Part shown: positions 32,784-41,312 of the stretch, piece after piece
Position numbering within the stretch: position 1 is the first letter of the stretch
Layout: each line of letters opens with the position of its first letter
NCBI RefSeq assembly: GCF_037126245.1
Contig: NZ_CP136925.1
Coordinates: forward strand, 612,001 to 676,000
From: Mangrovimonas cancribranchiae
GTDB taxonomy: Bacteria; Bacteroidota; Bacteroidia; Flavobacteriales; Flavobacteriaceae
Direction of reading: 5' to 3'
DNA: 64,000 bases
Translations under genes and position numbers: made by a program
Notes under the pieces: model-generated
Databases searched by the model: none
What the model was told of the DNA's origin: nothing
What the model saw: only the letters and a program-made list of their open reading frames with translations

Positions 32784-35330
32784 ATGAGTATCAATACGGT
32801 TGAAAAACCAAAATCCACCTATACACAAGACCAAGCTTTCGAAGCTTCCTTAAAATACTTTGAAGGAGACGATCTAGCGGCACGCGTTTGGGTAAATAAA
32901 TATGCTTTAAAAGATTCTCAAGGACATATTTACGAACGCACACCAGACGATATGCATAAACGTATTGCTAAGGAAATTGCGCGAATAGAAAAGCGTTATC
33001 CTAACCCAATGTCAGAAGATCACGTATTCAATCTTATTAAGAATTTTAAGTATATCGTCCCTCAAGGAAGTCCTATGGCAGGCATAGGTAATCCTTATCA
33101 AATTGTATCCTTATCAAATTGTTTTGTTATAGGTAACGAAGGGGCTTCAGACTCCTATGGTGGCATTATGAAAATAGATCAGGAACAAGTACAGCTAATG
33201 AAGCGTCGAGGCGGTGTTGGTCATGATTTATCACATATCAGACCTAGAGGTAGCGAAGTGAAAAATTCCGCCTTAACATCAACAGGAATTGTACCGTTTA
33301 TGGAGCGTTATTCAAATTCAACTCGTGAAGTTGCTCAAGATGGTAGGCGAGGTGCTTTAATGTTATCGGTGTCTATAAATCATCCCGATGCCGAAGATTT
33401 TATAGATGCTAAAATGGAGCAGGGGAAGGTTACTGGGGCTAATGTATCGGTAAAAATAGATGATGGCTTTATGCAGGCAGTAAAAGATGATACTAATTAC
33501 ATACAAAAATATCCCATATTTAGCCATAATCCTAAGTATTCAAAAGACATAAAAGCTCAAAAGTTATGGAAAAAAATTGTTCATAATGCCTGGAAATCTG
33601 CTGAGCCTGGAATTCTATTTTGGGATACCATAACCAGAGAATCGGTGCCAGATTGTTATGCCGATTTAGGTTATAAAACAATTTCCACCAATCCGTGTGG
33701 AGAAATTCCTTTGTGTCCTTACGATTCTTGTCGATTATTAGCAATAAATCTCTTTTCGTATGTAGAAAATCCTTTTACAGATCAAGCGACTTTCAATTTT
33801 GAATTATTTAAAGAGCATATTGCCTATGCACAGCGTATCATGGATGATATTATAGATTTAGAACTGGAAAAGATAGATGCTATTATTAAAAAAATAGACG
33901 CCGATCCAGAATCGGATGAAATAAAAGCAACCGAGCGTAATTTATGGGTAAATATTAGAACCAAAGCCGAAGAAGGAAGACGAACAGGAATTGGTATCAC
34001 GGCAGAAGGCGATATGTTAGCAGCGCTAGGAATTCGTTATGGATCTAAAGAAGGAAATGCGTTTTCTGTTGAGGTTCATAAAACGATGGCTATTGCAGCT
34101 TACAAGGCATCGGTTTATACAGCTAAAGAGCGAGGAGCTTTTTCAATTTTTGATATTGAGCGTGAGAAGAACAATCCGTTTATTCAGCGTTTAAAAGAAG
34201 CTGATGAGCAATTATATAACGACATGGTAAAATATGGAAGACGTAATATAGCGTTATTAACTATTGCGCCAACAGGAACAACAAGTTTAATGACACAAAC
34301 AAGTTCCGGTATAGAGCCTGTTTTTCTGCCTGTTTACAAAAGACGTCGAAAAGTAAATCCTAATGATAAGAATGTGCGTGTAGATTTCGTAGATGAGGTT
34401 GGCGATTCTTGGGAAGAATATGTAGTGTTCCACCATAGGTTTAAACAGTGGATGGAAGTCAATAACATTAAAGTTGATGATAATTGTTCTCAGGAAGAAT
34501 TAGATGCTATTGTAAAGCAATCGCCCTATTATAAAGCTACGTCGAATGATGTAGATTGGTTAAGTAAAGTAAGTATGCAAGGCGCTGTTCAAAAATGGGT
34601 AGATCATTCCATAAGTGTAACGATTAATCTGCCTAACGATGTGTCTGAAGATTTAGTTGGAAACTTATATTTAAAAGCTTGGGAAGTGGGCTGTAAAGGC
34701 GTGACAGTGTATCGAGATGGTTCGCGTTCTGGCGTATTGATTTCTAATGATGATAAAGAACAAGACACCGAATCCTTAACAAACTTTCCTACAAAACGCC
34801 CACAAATATTAGAAGCCGATGTGGTTAGATTCCAGAATAATAAAGAAAAGTGGATTGCTTTTATAGGTAAAATTGATGGTAAACCTTATGAAATTTTTAC
34901 TGGTTTAGCCGATGATGAAGATGGTATTCTAATACCAAGATGGGTGACAGAAGGATTAATTATTAAAAATAGAAATGAAGACGGAACATCTCGTTACGAT
35001 TTTCAGTATAAAAATAAGCGCGGTTATAAAACAACTATCGAAGGTTTGTCTCATAAATTCAATCCTGAATACTGGAATTACGCAAAGCTAATTTCTAGTA
35101 CGTTAAGACATGGTATGCCAATAGATAAGGTTGTGGATTTAATTAACAGTTTGCAATTAGATAGCGCTTCTATTAATACCTGGAAAAATGGTGTTGTTCG
35201 CGCTTTAAAACGCTTTGTTGAAGATGGTACAAAAGCTAAAGGAAAATGCTCCAATTGTAATTCTGATAAGTTAATCTATCAAGAAGGGTGTTTAACGTGT
35301 CAAGATTGTGGTTCATCCAAATGTGGATAA
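32784..35330 (+). CDS. nrdJ: Adenosylcobalamin-dependent (class II) ribonucleoside-diphosphate reductase
   Basis: 848 residues. VSLSNCFVIG holds the first active-site Cys, MKRRGGVGHDLSHIRPRG and EVAQDGRRGALMLSVSINHPD substrate/barrel residues, NPCGEIPLCPYDSCRL the finger-loop region and ALLTIAPTGTTS the conserved strand. The C-terminus has a CxxC...CxxC...C zinc-ribbon-like tail (CSNCNSDKLIYQEGCLTCQ) that serves as redox arm. The enzyme reduces ribonucleotides with a B12 radical and works with or without oxygen. The 199-bp upstream region shows no recognisable B12 riboswitch. Confidence 0.93.
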   Translation: MSINTVEKPKSTYTQDQAFEASLKYFEGDDLAARVWVNKYALKDSQGHIYERTPDDMHKRIAKEIARIEKRYPNPMSEDHVFNLIKNFKYIVPQGSPMAGIGNPYQIVSLSNCFVIGNEGASDSYGGIMKIDQEQVQLMKRRGGVGHDLSHIRPRGSEVKNSALTSTGIVPFMERYSNSTREVAQDGRRGALMLSVSINHPDAEDFIDAKMEQGKVTGANVSVKIDDGFMQAVKDDTNYIQKYPIFSHNPKYSKDIKAQKLWKKIVHNAWKSAEPGILFWDTITRESVPDCYADLGYKTISTNPCGEIPLCPYDSCRLLAINLFSYVENPFTDQATFNFELFKEHIAYAQRIMDDIIDLELEKIDAIIKKIDADPESDEIKATERNLWVNIRTKAEEGRRTGIGITAEGDMLAALGIRYGSKEGNAFSVEVHKTMAIAAYKASVYTAKERGAFSIFDIEREKNNPFIQRLKEADEQLYNDMVKYGRRNIALLTIAPTGTTSLMTQTSSGIEPVFLPVYKRRRKVNPNDKNVRVDFVDEVGDSWEEYVVFHHRFKQWMEVNNIKVDDNCSQEELDAIVKQSPYYKATSNDVDWLSKVSMQGAVQKWVDHSISVTINLPNDVSEDLVGNLYLKAWEVGCKGVTVYRDGSRSGVLISNDDKEQDTESLTNFPTKRPQILEADVVRFQNNKEKWIAFIGKIDGKPYEIFTGLADDEDGILIPRWVTEGLIIKNRNEDGTSRYDFQYKNKRGYKTTIEGLSHKFNPEYWNYAKLISSTLRHGMPIDKVVDLINSLQLDSASINTWKNGVVRALKRFVEDGTKAKGKCSNCNSDKLIYQEGCLTCQDCGSSKCG

Positions 35331-35342
35331 GTAAATTTTATA

Positions 35343-35373
35343 AAAAGAGTGCTGTAAAGTGCTCTTTTTTTTT
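35343..35373 (+). terminator. Rho-independent terminator of nrdJ
   Basis: AAAAGAG (35343-35349) and CTCTTTT (35362-35368) form a 7-bp stem with a 12-nt loop, followed by further T residues. It lies 12 nt after the nrdJ stop. Confidence 0.6.
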
Positions 35374-35375
35374 GC

Positions 35376-35672
35376 TTAAATGAATTCTTTAATTAGTACA
35401 AAGGATAGTAGCGACACTATTAAGTCTAAAAAATAAATAAAGCTAAAAAACTTAAATTCAGAAATATCTAATCTTTTGTAAATCATAAGCTTATGATTGA
35501 GGTTGTTTTCTTTTTCCTTAATTGTAAACCATAAAAATAGCACCATAAGCAACTTGATTAGAGCGATAGATGTAACTTCTGGAGATATTACGGTAATAAA
35601 AATAGTTACTCCAAAAGACCAAGTTATTAAGCTTCTATAAAATATTAATATGGCGCCTAAGTGTTGTGTCAT
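35376..35672 (-). CDS. Small membrane protein of unknown function (98 aa)
   Basis: 98 residues with three hydrophobic segments (about 7-28, 32-50 and 76-95) separated by a basic loop (KEKENNLNHKLMIYKRLD). It sits on the minus strand between nrdJ and prfA, both on plus, and fills the gap exactly, which supports it being real. No family recognised. It may be an inner-membrane accessory protein; nothing in the context assigns a job. Confidence 0.55.
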   Translation of the reverse strand: MTQHLGAILIFYRSLITWSFGVTIFITVISPEVTSIALIKLLMVLFLWFTIKEKENNLNHKLMIYKRLDISEFKFFSFIYFLDLIVSLLSFVLIKEFI

Positions 35673-35760
35673 GAAAGAGTAAACGGTTTTTTTAGAAAAA
35701 TATTTTGGTGTTTGTAAGTCTTAATCTTATACTTGGTTACAAGCAATTCATAAATTATCG

Positions 35761-35768
35761 TATTTTTG
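35761..35768 (+). promoter_or_regulatory. Candidate promoter -7 element for prfA (TATTTTTG)
   Basis: TATTTTTG matches TAnnTTTG, 22 nt before the prfA ATG. Confidence 0.45.
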
Positions 35769-35790
35769 CTCAACTAATTTAAAAAGGTAG

Positions 35791-36867
35791 ATGTTAGAGA
35801 AGTTAGAAATAGTAAAGCAACGTTTTGACGAGGTTAGCGATTTAATTATCCAACCAGATATTATCGCAGATCAAAAACGTTACATTCAGTTAAATAAAGA
35901 ATACAAAGATTTAAAAGTTCTAGTTGATAAGCGAGAAGAATACAAAATGGTATTAGATCGCATACAGGAGGCCGAAGAAATTATTGAAGATGGCAGTGAT
36001 GAAGAAATGGTTGAAATGGCTAAAATGCAGCTAGAAGAAGCCAAGGAAAAAATTCCGCCACTAGAAGATGAAATTCGCTTCTTATTAATCCCGAAAGATC
36101 CAGAAGATTCTAAAAATGCTGTTGTAGAGCTGCGTGCTGGTACAGGAGGTGACGAAGCAAGTATTTTTGCGGGAGATTTATTCAGAATGTATACCAAATA
36201 CTGCGAAAGTAAAGGATGGAAAGTAAGTACCGTAGATTTTAGTGAAGGCACCAATGGCGGCTTTAAAGAAATTCAATTTGAAGTAGAAGGCGATGACGTA
36301 TACGGAACATTAAAATTTGAAGCTGGTGTACATCGTGTACAACGTGTGCCACAAACAGAAACGCAAGGCCGTGTACATACAAGTGCGGCAACCTGTATGG
36401 TATTTCCAGAAGCCGAAGAGTTTGATGTTGAAATCGATCCTAAAGATGTCCGTATCGATTATTTCTGTTCTTCTGGTCCAGGAGGGCAATCGGTTAACAC
36501 AACCTACTCAGCTGTGCGTTTAACGCATGAGCCAACAGGTTTGGTAGCGCAATGTCAAGACCAAAAATCACAACATAAAAATAAAGAGAAAGCCTTTAAA
36601 GTGTTACGTTCTCGTTTATACGATTTAGAATTGGCTAAAAAGCAAGAGGAAGAAGCAGCTAAACGTGGTAGTATGGTAACCTCTGGTGATAGAAGTGCAA
36701 AAATTAGAACATATAACTATCCGCAAGGTCGTGTAACAGATCATAGAATAAACTTAACGTTATATGATTTGCAAAATATTATAAACGGCGATATTCAAAA
36801 AATTATAGATGAATTGCAGTTAGCCGAAAACACCGAAAAGTTAAAAGCTAGCGACGAAACTATTTAA
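35791..36867 (+). CDS. prfA: Peptide chain release factor 1
   Basis: 358 residues. The catalytic GGQ motif is at 231-233 in [12 protein letters not shown], and the class-I PCRF domain precedes it ([20 protein letters not shown]). The segment [14 protein letters not shown] contains the P-x-T-like anticodon-recognition loop expected for UAA/UAG reading by RF1. It releases the finished peptide at the ribosome. pyrF follows after a terminator-like hairpin. Confidence 0.96.
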   Translation: MLEKLEIVKQRFDEVSDLIIQPDIIADQKRYIQLNKEYKDLKVLVDKREEYKMVLDRIQEAEEIIEDGSDEEMVEMAKMQLEEAKEKIPPLEDEIRFLLIPKDPEDSKNAVVELRAGTGGDEASIFAGDLFRMYTKYCESKGWKVSTVDFSEGTNGGFKEIQFEVEGDDVYGTLKFEAGVHRVQRVPQTETQGRVHTSAATCMVFPEAEEFDVEIDPKDVRIDYFCSSGPGGQSVNTTYSAVRLTHEPTGLVAQCQDQKSQHKNKEKAFKVLRSRLYDLELAKKQEEEAAKRGSMVTSGDRSAKIRTYNYPQGRVTDHRINLTLYDLQNIINGDIQKIIDELQLAENTEKLKASDETI

Positions 36868-36873
36868 TTAATA

Positions 36874-36897
36874 AGCCTCATTTTGGGGCTTTTTTTA
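36874..36897 (+). terminator. Rho-independent terminator of prfA
   Basis: AGCCTC and GGGGCT (36874-36890, one T-G pair) form a 6-bp stem around ATTTT, followed by a T run. The pyrF ATG begins 4 nt after the T run, so pyrF is either expressed by read-through or from a promoter inside prfA. Confidence 0.7.
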
Positions 36898-36901
36898 TAA
36901 C

Positions 36902-37723
36902 ATGACAACACAACAACTTACTCACCAAATTAAAACAAAAAAATCCTTTCTGTGTATTGGATTAGATGTTGATTTAGATAAAATACCAAACTATCTTTTA
37001 AACGAAGAAGATCCTATATTTGCTTTTAATAAAGCTATTATAGATGCCACACACCATTTGGCAGTAGCGTATAAGCCAAACACAGCATTTTACGAAGCTT
37101 ATGGGTTAAAAGGGTGGAAATCATTAGAAAAAACGATTCATTATTTAAATAAAAATTATCCAGAACTGTATACTATTGCTGATGCCAAGCGTGGCGATAT
37201 AGGTAATACCAGTAAAATGTATGCTAAGGCATTTCTGGAAGACTTAGGTTTTGATAGTGTAACTGTGGCGCCTTATATGGGAAAAGATTCGGTAGAGCCT
37301 TTTTTAAGTTTTCAAGACAAACATGCTATTCTTTTGGCGCTAACCTCAAATCAAGGCGCATTCGATTTTCAAACGCTTAATGTTAATAACCAGGAATTAT
37401 ATAAACAAGTTCTCGAGACCTCTAAAACTTGGGATAACGCCGAAAATTTAATGTATGTAGTTGGTGCTACAAAAGCAGAATACTTAAAGGAAATTAGAAA
37501 GATTGTCCCTGAAAGCTTTTTATTGGTGCCTGGAGTTGGTGCGCAAGGAGGAAGTTTAAAAGAGGTGTGTAAATATGGAATGACCAAAAATGTTGGGTTG
37601 TTAATTAATTCTTCTAGAGGGATTATTTATGCATCTAAAGAGCAGGATTTCGCCCAGGCTGCAGCAATAAAGGCTGAAGAACTTCAACAGCAAATGGAAG
37701 CCATTTTAACCCATGCAAGTTAA
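36902..37723 (+). CDS. pyrF: Orotidine 5'-phosphate decarboxylase (type 2)
   Basis: 273 residues, the longer PyrF form of Bacteroidota and Actinobacteria. [14 protein letters not shown] and [15 protein letters not shown] are substrate residues, and [15 protein letters not shown] is the catalytic Asp-Lys-Asp triad region. [10 protein letters not shown] binds phosphate. It converts OMP to UMP in pyrimidine synthesis. Its last 11 bp overlap the start of the BtuF-like gene. Confidence 0.95.
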   Translation: MTTQQLTHQIKTKKSFLCIGLDVDLDKIPNYLLNEEDPIFAFNKAIIDATHHLAVAYKPNTAFYEAYGLKGWKSLEKTIHYLNKNYPELYTIADAKRGDIGNTSKMYAKAFLEDLGFDSVTVAPYMGKDSVEPFLSFQDKHAILLALTSNQGAFDFQTLNVNNQELYKQVLETSKTWDNAENLMYVVGATKAEYLKEIRKIVPESFLLVPGVGAQGGSLKEVCKYGMTKNVGLLINSSRGIIYASKEQDFAQAAAIKAEELQQQMEAILTHAS

Positions 37724-38507
37724 AGACCAATTGCATAGAACGCTTGTTTTTCAAGATGTGCCTAAACGCATTGTGTCGTTGGTGCCAAGTTTAACAGAGC
37801 TATTGTGCGATCTTGGTTTAAAAAAACAATTGGTTGGTGTTACTAAGTTTTGTGTTCATCCTAAAACGATAAGAGAGGATACATTAATTGTTGGCGGAAC
37901 AAAACAAGTGCATTTCGATAAAATAAAAGCGTTACAGCCCGATATAATTCTTTGCAATAAAGAAGAAAATACACAAGATATAGTTGAACAGTGTTCTCAA
38001 ATAGCGCCAGTTCATGTTAGCGATATTTATACTGTTACCGATTGCTTAGCGCTGATTAAAATGTATGGAAGCATATTTGATGTTAAAAAAGAAGCAGCGG
38101 CATTGGTGACTTCAATTTCTAACGAGCAAAAATCATTTCAAAATTTTATAGTGGATAAGCCGGTTCTTAAGGTGGGTTATTTTATTTGGAGTTCGCCGTG
38201 GATGGTTGCAGGTAACCATACATTTATAAACTATTTACTGGAACAAAATAACTTTAAAAATGTATTTGTTTCTTCATCGCGTTATCCAGAGATTTGTTTA
38301 AACAATGAAAAGTTAAAGGCGGCTGATGTTATCATGCTCTCGAGCGAACCTTATCCGTTTAAAAAAGAGCATAAAGAAACCTTAGAAAAACAATTTCCAA
38401 ATACTAAAGTAGTGTTAGTAGATGGCGAAATGTTTTCTTGGTATGGTTCTAGACTTAAAAAAGCATTTCCTTATTTTAAGTGTTTGCATAAAAACGACTT
38501 ACAATAA
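37713..38507 (+). CDS. BtuF/TroA-like helical-backbone metal/cobalamin-binding protein, no signal peptide
   Basis: 264 residues. The two Rossmann-like lobes joined by a long helix are suggested by [36 protein letters not shown], and the C-terminal [20 protein letters not shown] block. The family (BtuF, iron-siderophore and metal receptors) normally has a signal peptide, but this protein starts [17 protein letters not shown] with none, and no longer start is available without running through pyrF. It overlaps pyrF by 11 bp. It may act in the cytoplasm. Cobalamin as ligand is an inference. Confidence 0.78.
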   Translation: MQVKDQLHRTLVFQDVPKRIVSLVPSLTELLCDLGLKKQLVGVTKFCVHPKTIREDTLIVGGTKQVHFDKIKALQPDIILCNKEENTQDIVEQCSQIAPVHVSDIYTVTDCLALIKMYGSIFDVKKEAAALVTSISNEQKSFQNFIVDKPVLKVGYFIWSSPWMVAGNHTFINYLLEQNNFKNVFVSSSRYPEICLNNEKLKAADVIMLSSEPYPFKKEHKETLEKQFPNTKVVLVDGEMFSWYGSRLKKAFPYFKCLHKNDLQ

Positions 38508-38523
38508 TTTAACATAGCCTTTT

Positions 38524-38688
38524 CTAGAGAATAGGCTTAGCTATACAGTTATCGTTAAAGCTTACTGTTCTTGAAATGGCGTAAGCTGTTTCTGGGAAAT
38601 TTTCAGAAAAAGTCTTAGTGTCTTTAGTGGTCTTGTTTTTGGTAGGATTGGGTGTTGTTTTTCCTACTTTGCAAAATTGTTTTCTCAT
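38524..38688 (-). CDS. Small hypothetical protein (54 aa)
   Basis: An open frame of 54 codons from ATG at 38688 to TAG at 38524. It is basic and Thr/Lys-rich in its first half (VGKTTPNPTKNKTTKDTK) with two Cys (residues 6 and 48) and no membrane segment. It sits in a 270-bp gap between the BtuF-like gene and the 66-aa ORF. No family recognised; codon choice is compatible with coding but the call is weak. Confidence 0.35.
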   Translation of the reverse strand: MRKQFCKVGKTTPNPTKNKTTKDTKTFSENFPETAYAISRTVSFNDNCIAKPIL

Positions 38689-38777
38689 ACGTAATTATTT
38701 GTTTTTAATGTGTATTCTTAATTACGTAATAATTAATGGGTTAGATGTAATCTAAAGGTTAAAATTATTATAAAAAA

Positions 38778-38978
38778 CTATAAAGCGGGTTTTTTAATAA
38801 ACTCCCTATCTAAATATTTAAGTTTATTTAGCTTATTTAAGAGTTTTATGGCTTTATATTCTGTAAAATCGCTTTCGGCTGAATCGGTTTGTCTTAAATT
38901 ATAAGCTTGTTCAATTAGCTGTTTGTATTGCTGTTGAAGTTTACTTTGCTTGCTTTTTATTTTGGCTAGTTTTTTCAT
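38778..38978 (-). CDS. Small charged coiled-coil protein, Lacal_2735/DUF6435-like
   Basis: 66 residues, nearly all helix-forming and strongly charged: KLAKIKSKQSKLQQQYKQLI then EQAYNLRQTDSAESDFTEYK. The core KLQQQYKQLIEQAYNLRQTD resembles the small Lacal_2735 family found in Flavobacteria, whose role is unknown. No signal or membrane segment. A terminator-like hairpin lies about 75 bp upstream. Confidence 0.55.
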   Translation of the reverse strand: MKKLAKIKSKQSKLQQQYKQLIEQAYNLRQTDSAESDFTEYKAIKLLNKLNKLKYLDREFIKKPAL

Positions 38979-39051
38979 AGTTGAAGAAGTTGTTCTATAA
39001 ATATATTTAATTTTTTGAAATACAGCAAGTTATATTTTCGTGTAAAATAAA

Positions 39052-39080
39052 AAAAATCGGCTCTTATAGAACCGATTTTT
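39052..39080 (-). terminator. Terminator-like hairpin (minus strand)
   Basis: AAAAATCGG (39052-39060) pairs with CCGATTTTT (39072-39080) around an 11-nt loop. The minus-strand continuation is a longer run of T, so termination of minus-strand transcription is favoured. The nearest upstream minus gene (DUF4197) ends about 208 bp away. Confidence 0.6.
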
Positions 39081-39160
39081 CAACTAACTAACTTGTACTA
39101 ATCCAAATTTTTCAGAATGAAGTAGATATTCCTTTGTTTGAAATACAGTGCAAATATCAG
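39052..39160 (-). ncRNA. Candidate minus-strand small RNA between the 66-aa ORF and the DUF4197 gene
   Basis: Speculative. The 309-bp gap 38979-39287 holds a minus-strand GATATTTG (one mismatch to TAnnTTTG, near 39150), then about 70 nt with no ORF, the repeat CAAGTTAGTTAGTTG (39095-39081) and the hairpin at 39052-39080. The arrangement copies that at 8420-8537. It may equally be the 3' untranslated tail of the DUF4197 mRNA. Confidence 0.25.
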
Positions 39161-39287
39161 ATTTAATCCGCACTCCAATGTTATGTAAATATTAGGTTTA
39201 GATTAAGGTAGATTAAATATTTTATAATCTGATAATTAATGAGTTAAGTTTTTTAAGTAAAGAATAAATGCTATAAACAAGATGTTG

Positions 39288-39998
39288 TTAATCTTGTAAA
39301 GCAAATACTTTCCTTAGCAAATCTGTTGTGCGTGAAGATACTTTGTTTCTTATTTCAAGCTCTTCAACAGCAATCATTTTATACACGCCATTTAAGGCTT
39401 CACTAGTAACATAATCTGTTAAATCAGGATTTACATTATTGGTAAAAGGAATACTGTTGTACTTATTTATTAAGTTGGTCCAAATTTGGTCGGCACCAAC
39501 TTTAGAAAAGGAGTTGTTGATAACAGGGTGGAACTTACTGTAAAGTTCTGTTTGTGTTTTGGAGGTTAAATATTGTGTAGCAGCATCGTCGTTACCAAGT
39601 AAAATGTTTTTTGCATCTGTAAAAGTGATGTCTTTTACAGCATTAACAAAAATAGGTGTGGCCTCTTTTACGGCATCTTCAGCAGCACGATTTAGGGCTT
39701 TTATACCTTCGTCTGCTAAATTGTCTAAACCAATGTCTCGTAGGCCTTTTTCAACTTTCTTTAATTCTTCAGGTAGTATAATTTTTACTAATTCGTTTTT
39801 GTAGAACCCATCTTTTTGAGTAAGCTTAGTAACTTGTTCGTCAATACCTTTGTCTAAAGCTTCTCTTAATCCAGAGGCAATATCGTCGTTACTTAAACCT
39901 ACAGTAGTTGTGTCGGGTAATTGCTCTACAACTTCTTGTAGTTCGGCACAATTAAAAAAAGAAATCATTAAGAAAATGGCAAGGACTTTACGGTACAT
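39288..39998 (-). CDS. DUF4197 lipoprotein
   Basis: 236 residues. A lipoprotein signal ends in SFFNC (lipobox Cys near 17), so it is probably anchored in a membrane on the periplasmic side. The mature part is the DUF4197 helical domain: SNDDIASGLREALDKGIDEQV, LDNLADEGIKALNRAAEDAV, and the tail KYNSIPFTNNVNPDLTDYV with ALNGVYKMIAVEE. The function of the domain is unknown. It stands alone, divergent from the thioredoxin-like gene. Confidence 0.88.
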   Translation of the reverse strand: MYRKVLAIFLMISFFNCAELQEVVEQLPDTTTVGLSNDDIASGLREALDKGIDEQVTKLTQKDGFYKNELVKIILPEELKKVEKGLRDIGLDNLADEGIKALNRAAEDAVKEATPIFVNAVKDITFTDAKNILLGNDDAATQYLTSKTQTELYSKFHPVINNSFSKVGADQIWTNLINKYNSIPFTNNVNPDLTDYVTSEALNGVYKMIAVEELEIRNKVSSRTTDLLRKVFALQD

Positions 39999-40149
39999 AA
40001 TTTGTTTTTTTTTGAGAGGATAAAGATAGTTTTTTATTTTAAAAATAACGGACTCTAATTTAATTGCAGATGTTGTTTTTGGTAAAAAATAGATGTAAAA
40101 TCATATTTTAGCACAATAATTGCTTTAATAGTCTTGTTACTTTGTAAAT

Positions 40150-41274
40150 ATGAATATAAAATCGATTTATTTTAGCGTAATAGCCGTTTTGGTTTTTTCT
40201 GTTGGATTTTCGCAAGTTGAAATATCTCAAAAAATACAAGACTCTAAAATAGCTCAGTCTAGTGAAAATAAGCTTTACTTTATAGATTTCTGGGCTACTT
40301 GGTGCGGTCCATGCGTTTATGCTAACGAGTATTTAACCGTATTACAAAAACAATTTTCAAATGATTTTTATGTGGTGTCTTTATCTGAAGAAAATTCTGC
40401 GATAATTGAAAAGCATTTAAAAAAACATCCTTCAGAATTAGCAGTTTTTTCAGATTTTAATAGTCAAACTATGAAAAAATTTGGTGTACAGTTTTTGCCT
40501 TATGGTGTGTTAATTAATGCTTATGGAAATAAACTTTGGGAAGGTAGTCCTACAGATTTTAAGCCTAATGATTTGCAGCGATTTTTAAGGCGTTCCAATA
40601 TTAGAGGTAATGTGGATGATGTTTTTATTGTAAAGAATAATAATCTCTCCGAGTCATCTATTCAAGATTACAAACCAACAAAACCTATCGAGATTAAGAG
40701 GTTAAATACTGTAGATAATCTATCGCTCGAGGTTTCTAAAGAAGATAGTTACGTTAAGTTAGAAGGTAATTTACAGGAGGTTTTAAGTTATTTGTTAAAA
40801 ACGCATGCTTCGCAATTGTATTTAAGCAAAGACGATAATGCTTCGTATCAGATTTATGTACATACTTCAGTGCTAGAACATGCTTTTGATGAAGTTCTTG
40901 AAGAATTAGGTTTAGTTGCGGAGACGTTAACTAAAGAAAAGGAATGTTTGGTTATGGATTTTAAGAATGCTCAACTTTGGAATACGCATCAAATAGATTG
41001 GGGGGAAGATGCTGAAAGTTTTTTAATTGGCGATACAGAAATTCAAGCTAATGATGTTTATTTAGATGATGTGAAATTTCGTTTGTCTTTGGTATTAGAT
41101 TTGCCAATAAAATATATCAACATTAAAGATTTTAATACTTCTTTACACGATTGGCAAATTCATTACAAGTACTATAGTTTAATGGAGCAAAACCTTTTGG
41201 ATGTTTATGGGATTAACATTGAGAAGAAAAACGATGAAATAACAACTTACCATATAAAAAAAGCACCTAAATAA
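40150..41274 (+). CDS. Exported thioredoxin-fold protein with an unassigned C-terminal domain
   Basis: 374 residues with a signal peptide (IYFSVIAVLVFSVGFSQ). Residues about 40-150 form a thioredoxin domain with the active site WATWCGPC and the cis-Pro region FLPYGVLINA. After a Pro/Lys linker the C-terminal about 200 residues form an alpha/beta domain (LEGNLQEVLSYLLKTHASQL, then LEHAFDEVLEELGL, ending YGINIEKKNDEITTYHI). This part vaguely resembles DUF3738-type or secretin/STN-like folds, but I cannot name it. It probably acts as a periplasmic thiol reductase. A bidirectional terminator follows. Confidence 0.82.
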   Translation: MNIKSIYFSVIAVLVFSVGFSQVEISQKIQDSKIAQSSENKLYFIDFWATWCGPCVYANEYLTVLQKQFSNDFYVVSLSEENSAIIEKHLKKHPSELAVFSDFNSQTMKKFGVQFLPYGVLINAYGNKLWEGSPTDFKPNDLQRFLRRSNIRGNVDDVFIVKNNNLSESSIQDYKPTKPIEIKRLNTVDNLSLEVSKEDSYVKLEGNLQEVLSYLLKTHASQLYLSKDDNASYQIYVHTSVLEHAFDEVLEELGLVAETLTKEKECLVMDFKNAQLWNTHQIDWGEDAESFLIGDTEIQANDVYLDDVKFRLSLVLDLPIKYINIKDFNTSLHDWQIHYKYYSLMEQNLLDVYGINIEKKNDEITTYHIKKAPK

Positions 41275-41289
41275 ATAGGTGCCTTTTTT
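41257..41289. terminator. Bidirectional terminator between the thioredoxin-like and OmpA genes
   Basis: GCACCTA (41263-41269) pairs with TAGGTGC (41276-41282), flanked by A and T runs on both sides. The left arm overlaps the last codons of the thioredoxin-like gene. Confidence 0.75.
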
Positions 41290-41312
41290 GAATAAATTAA
41301 TAGTACTTATGT

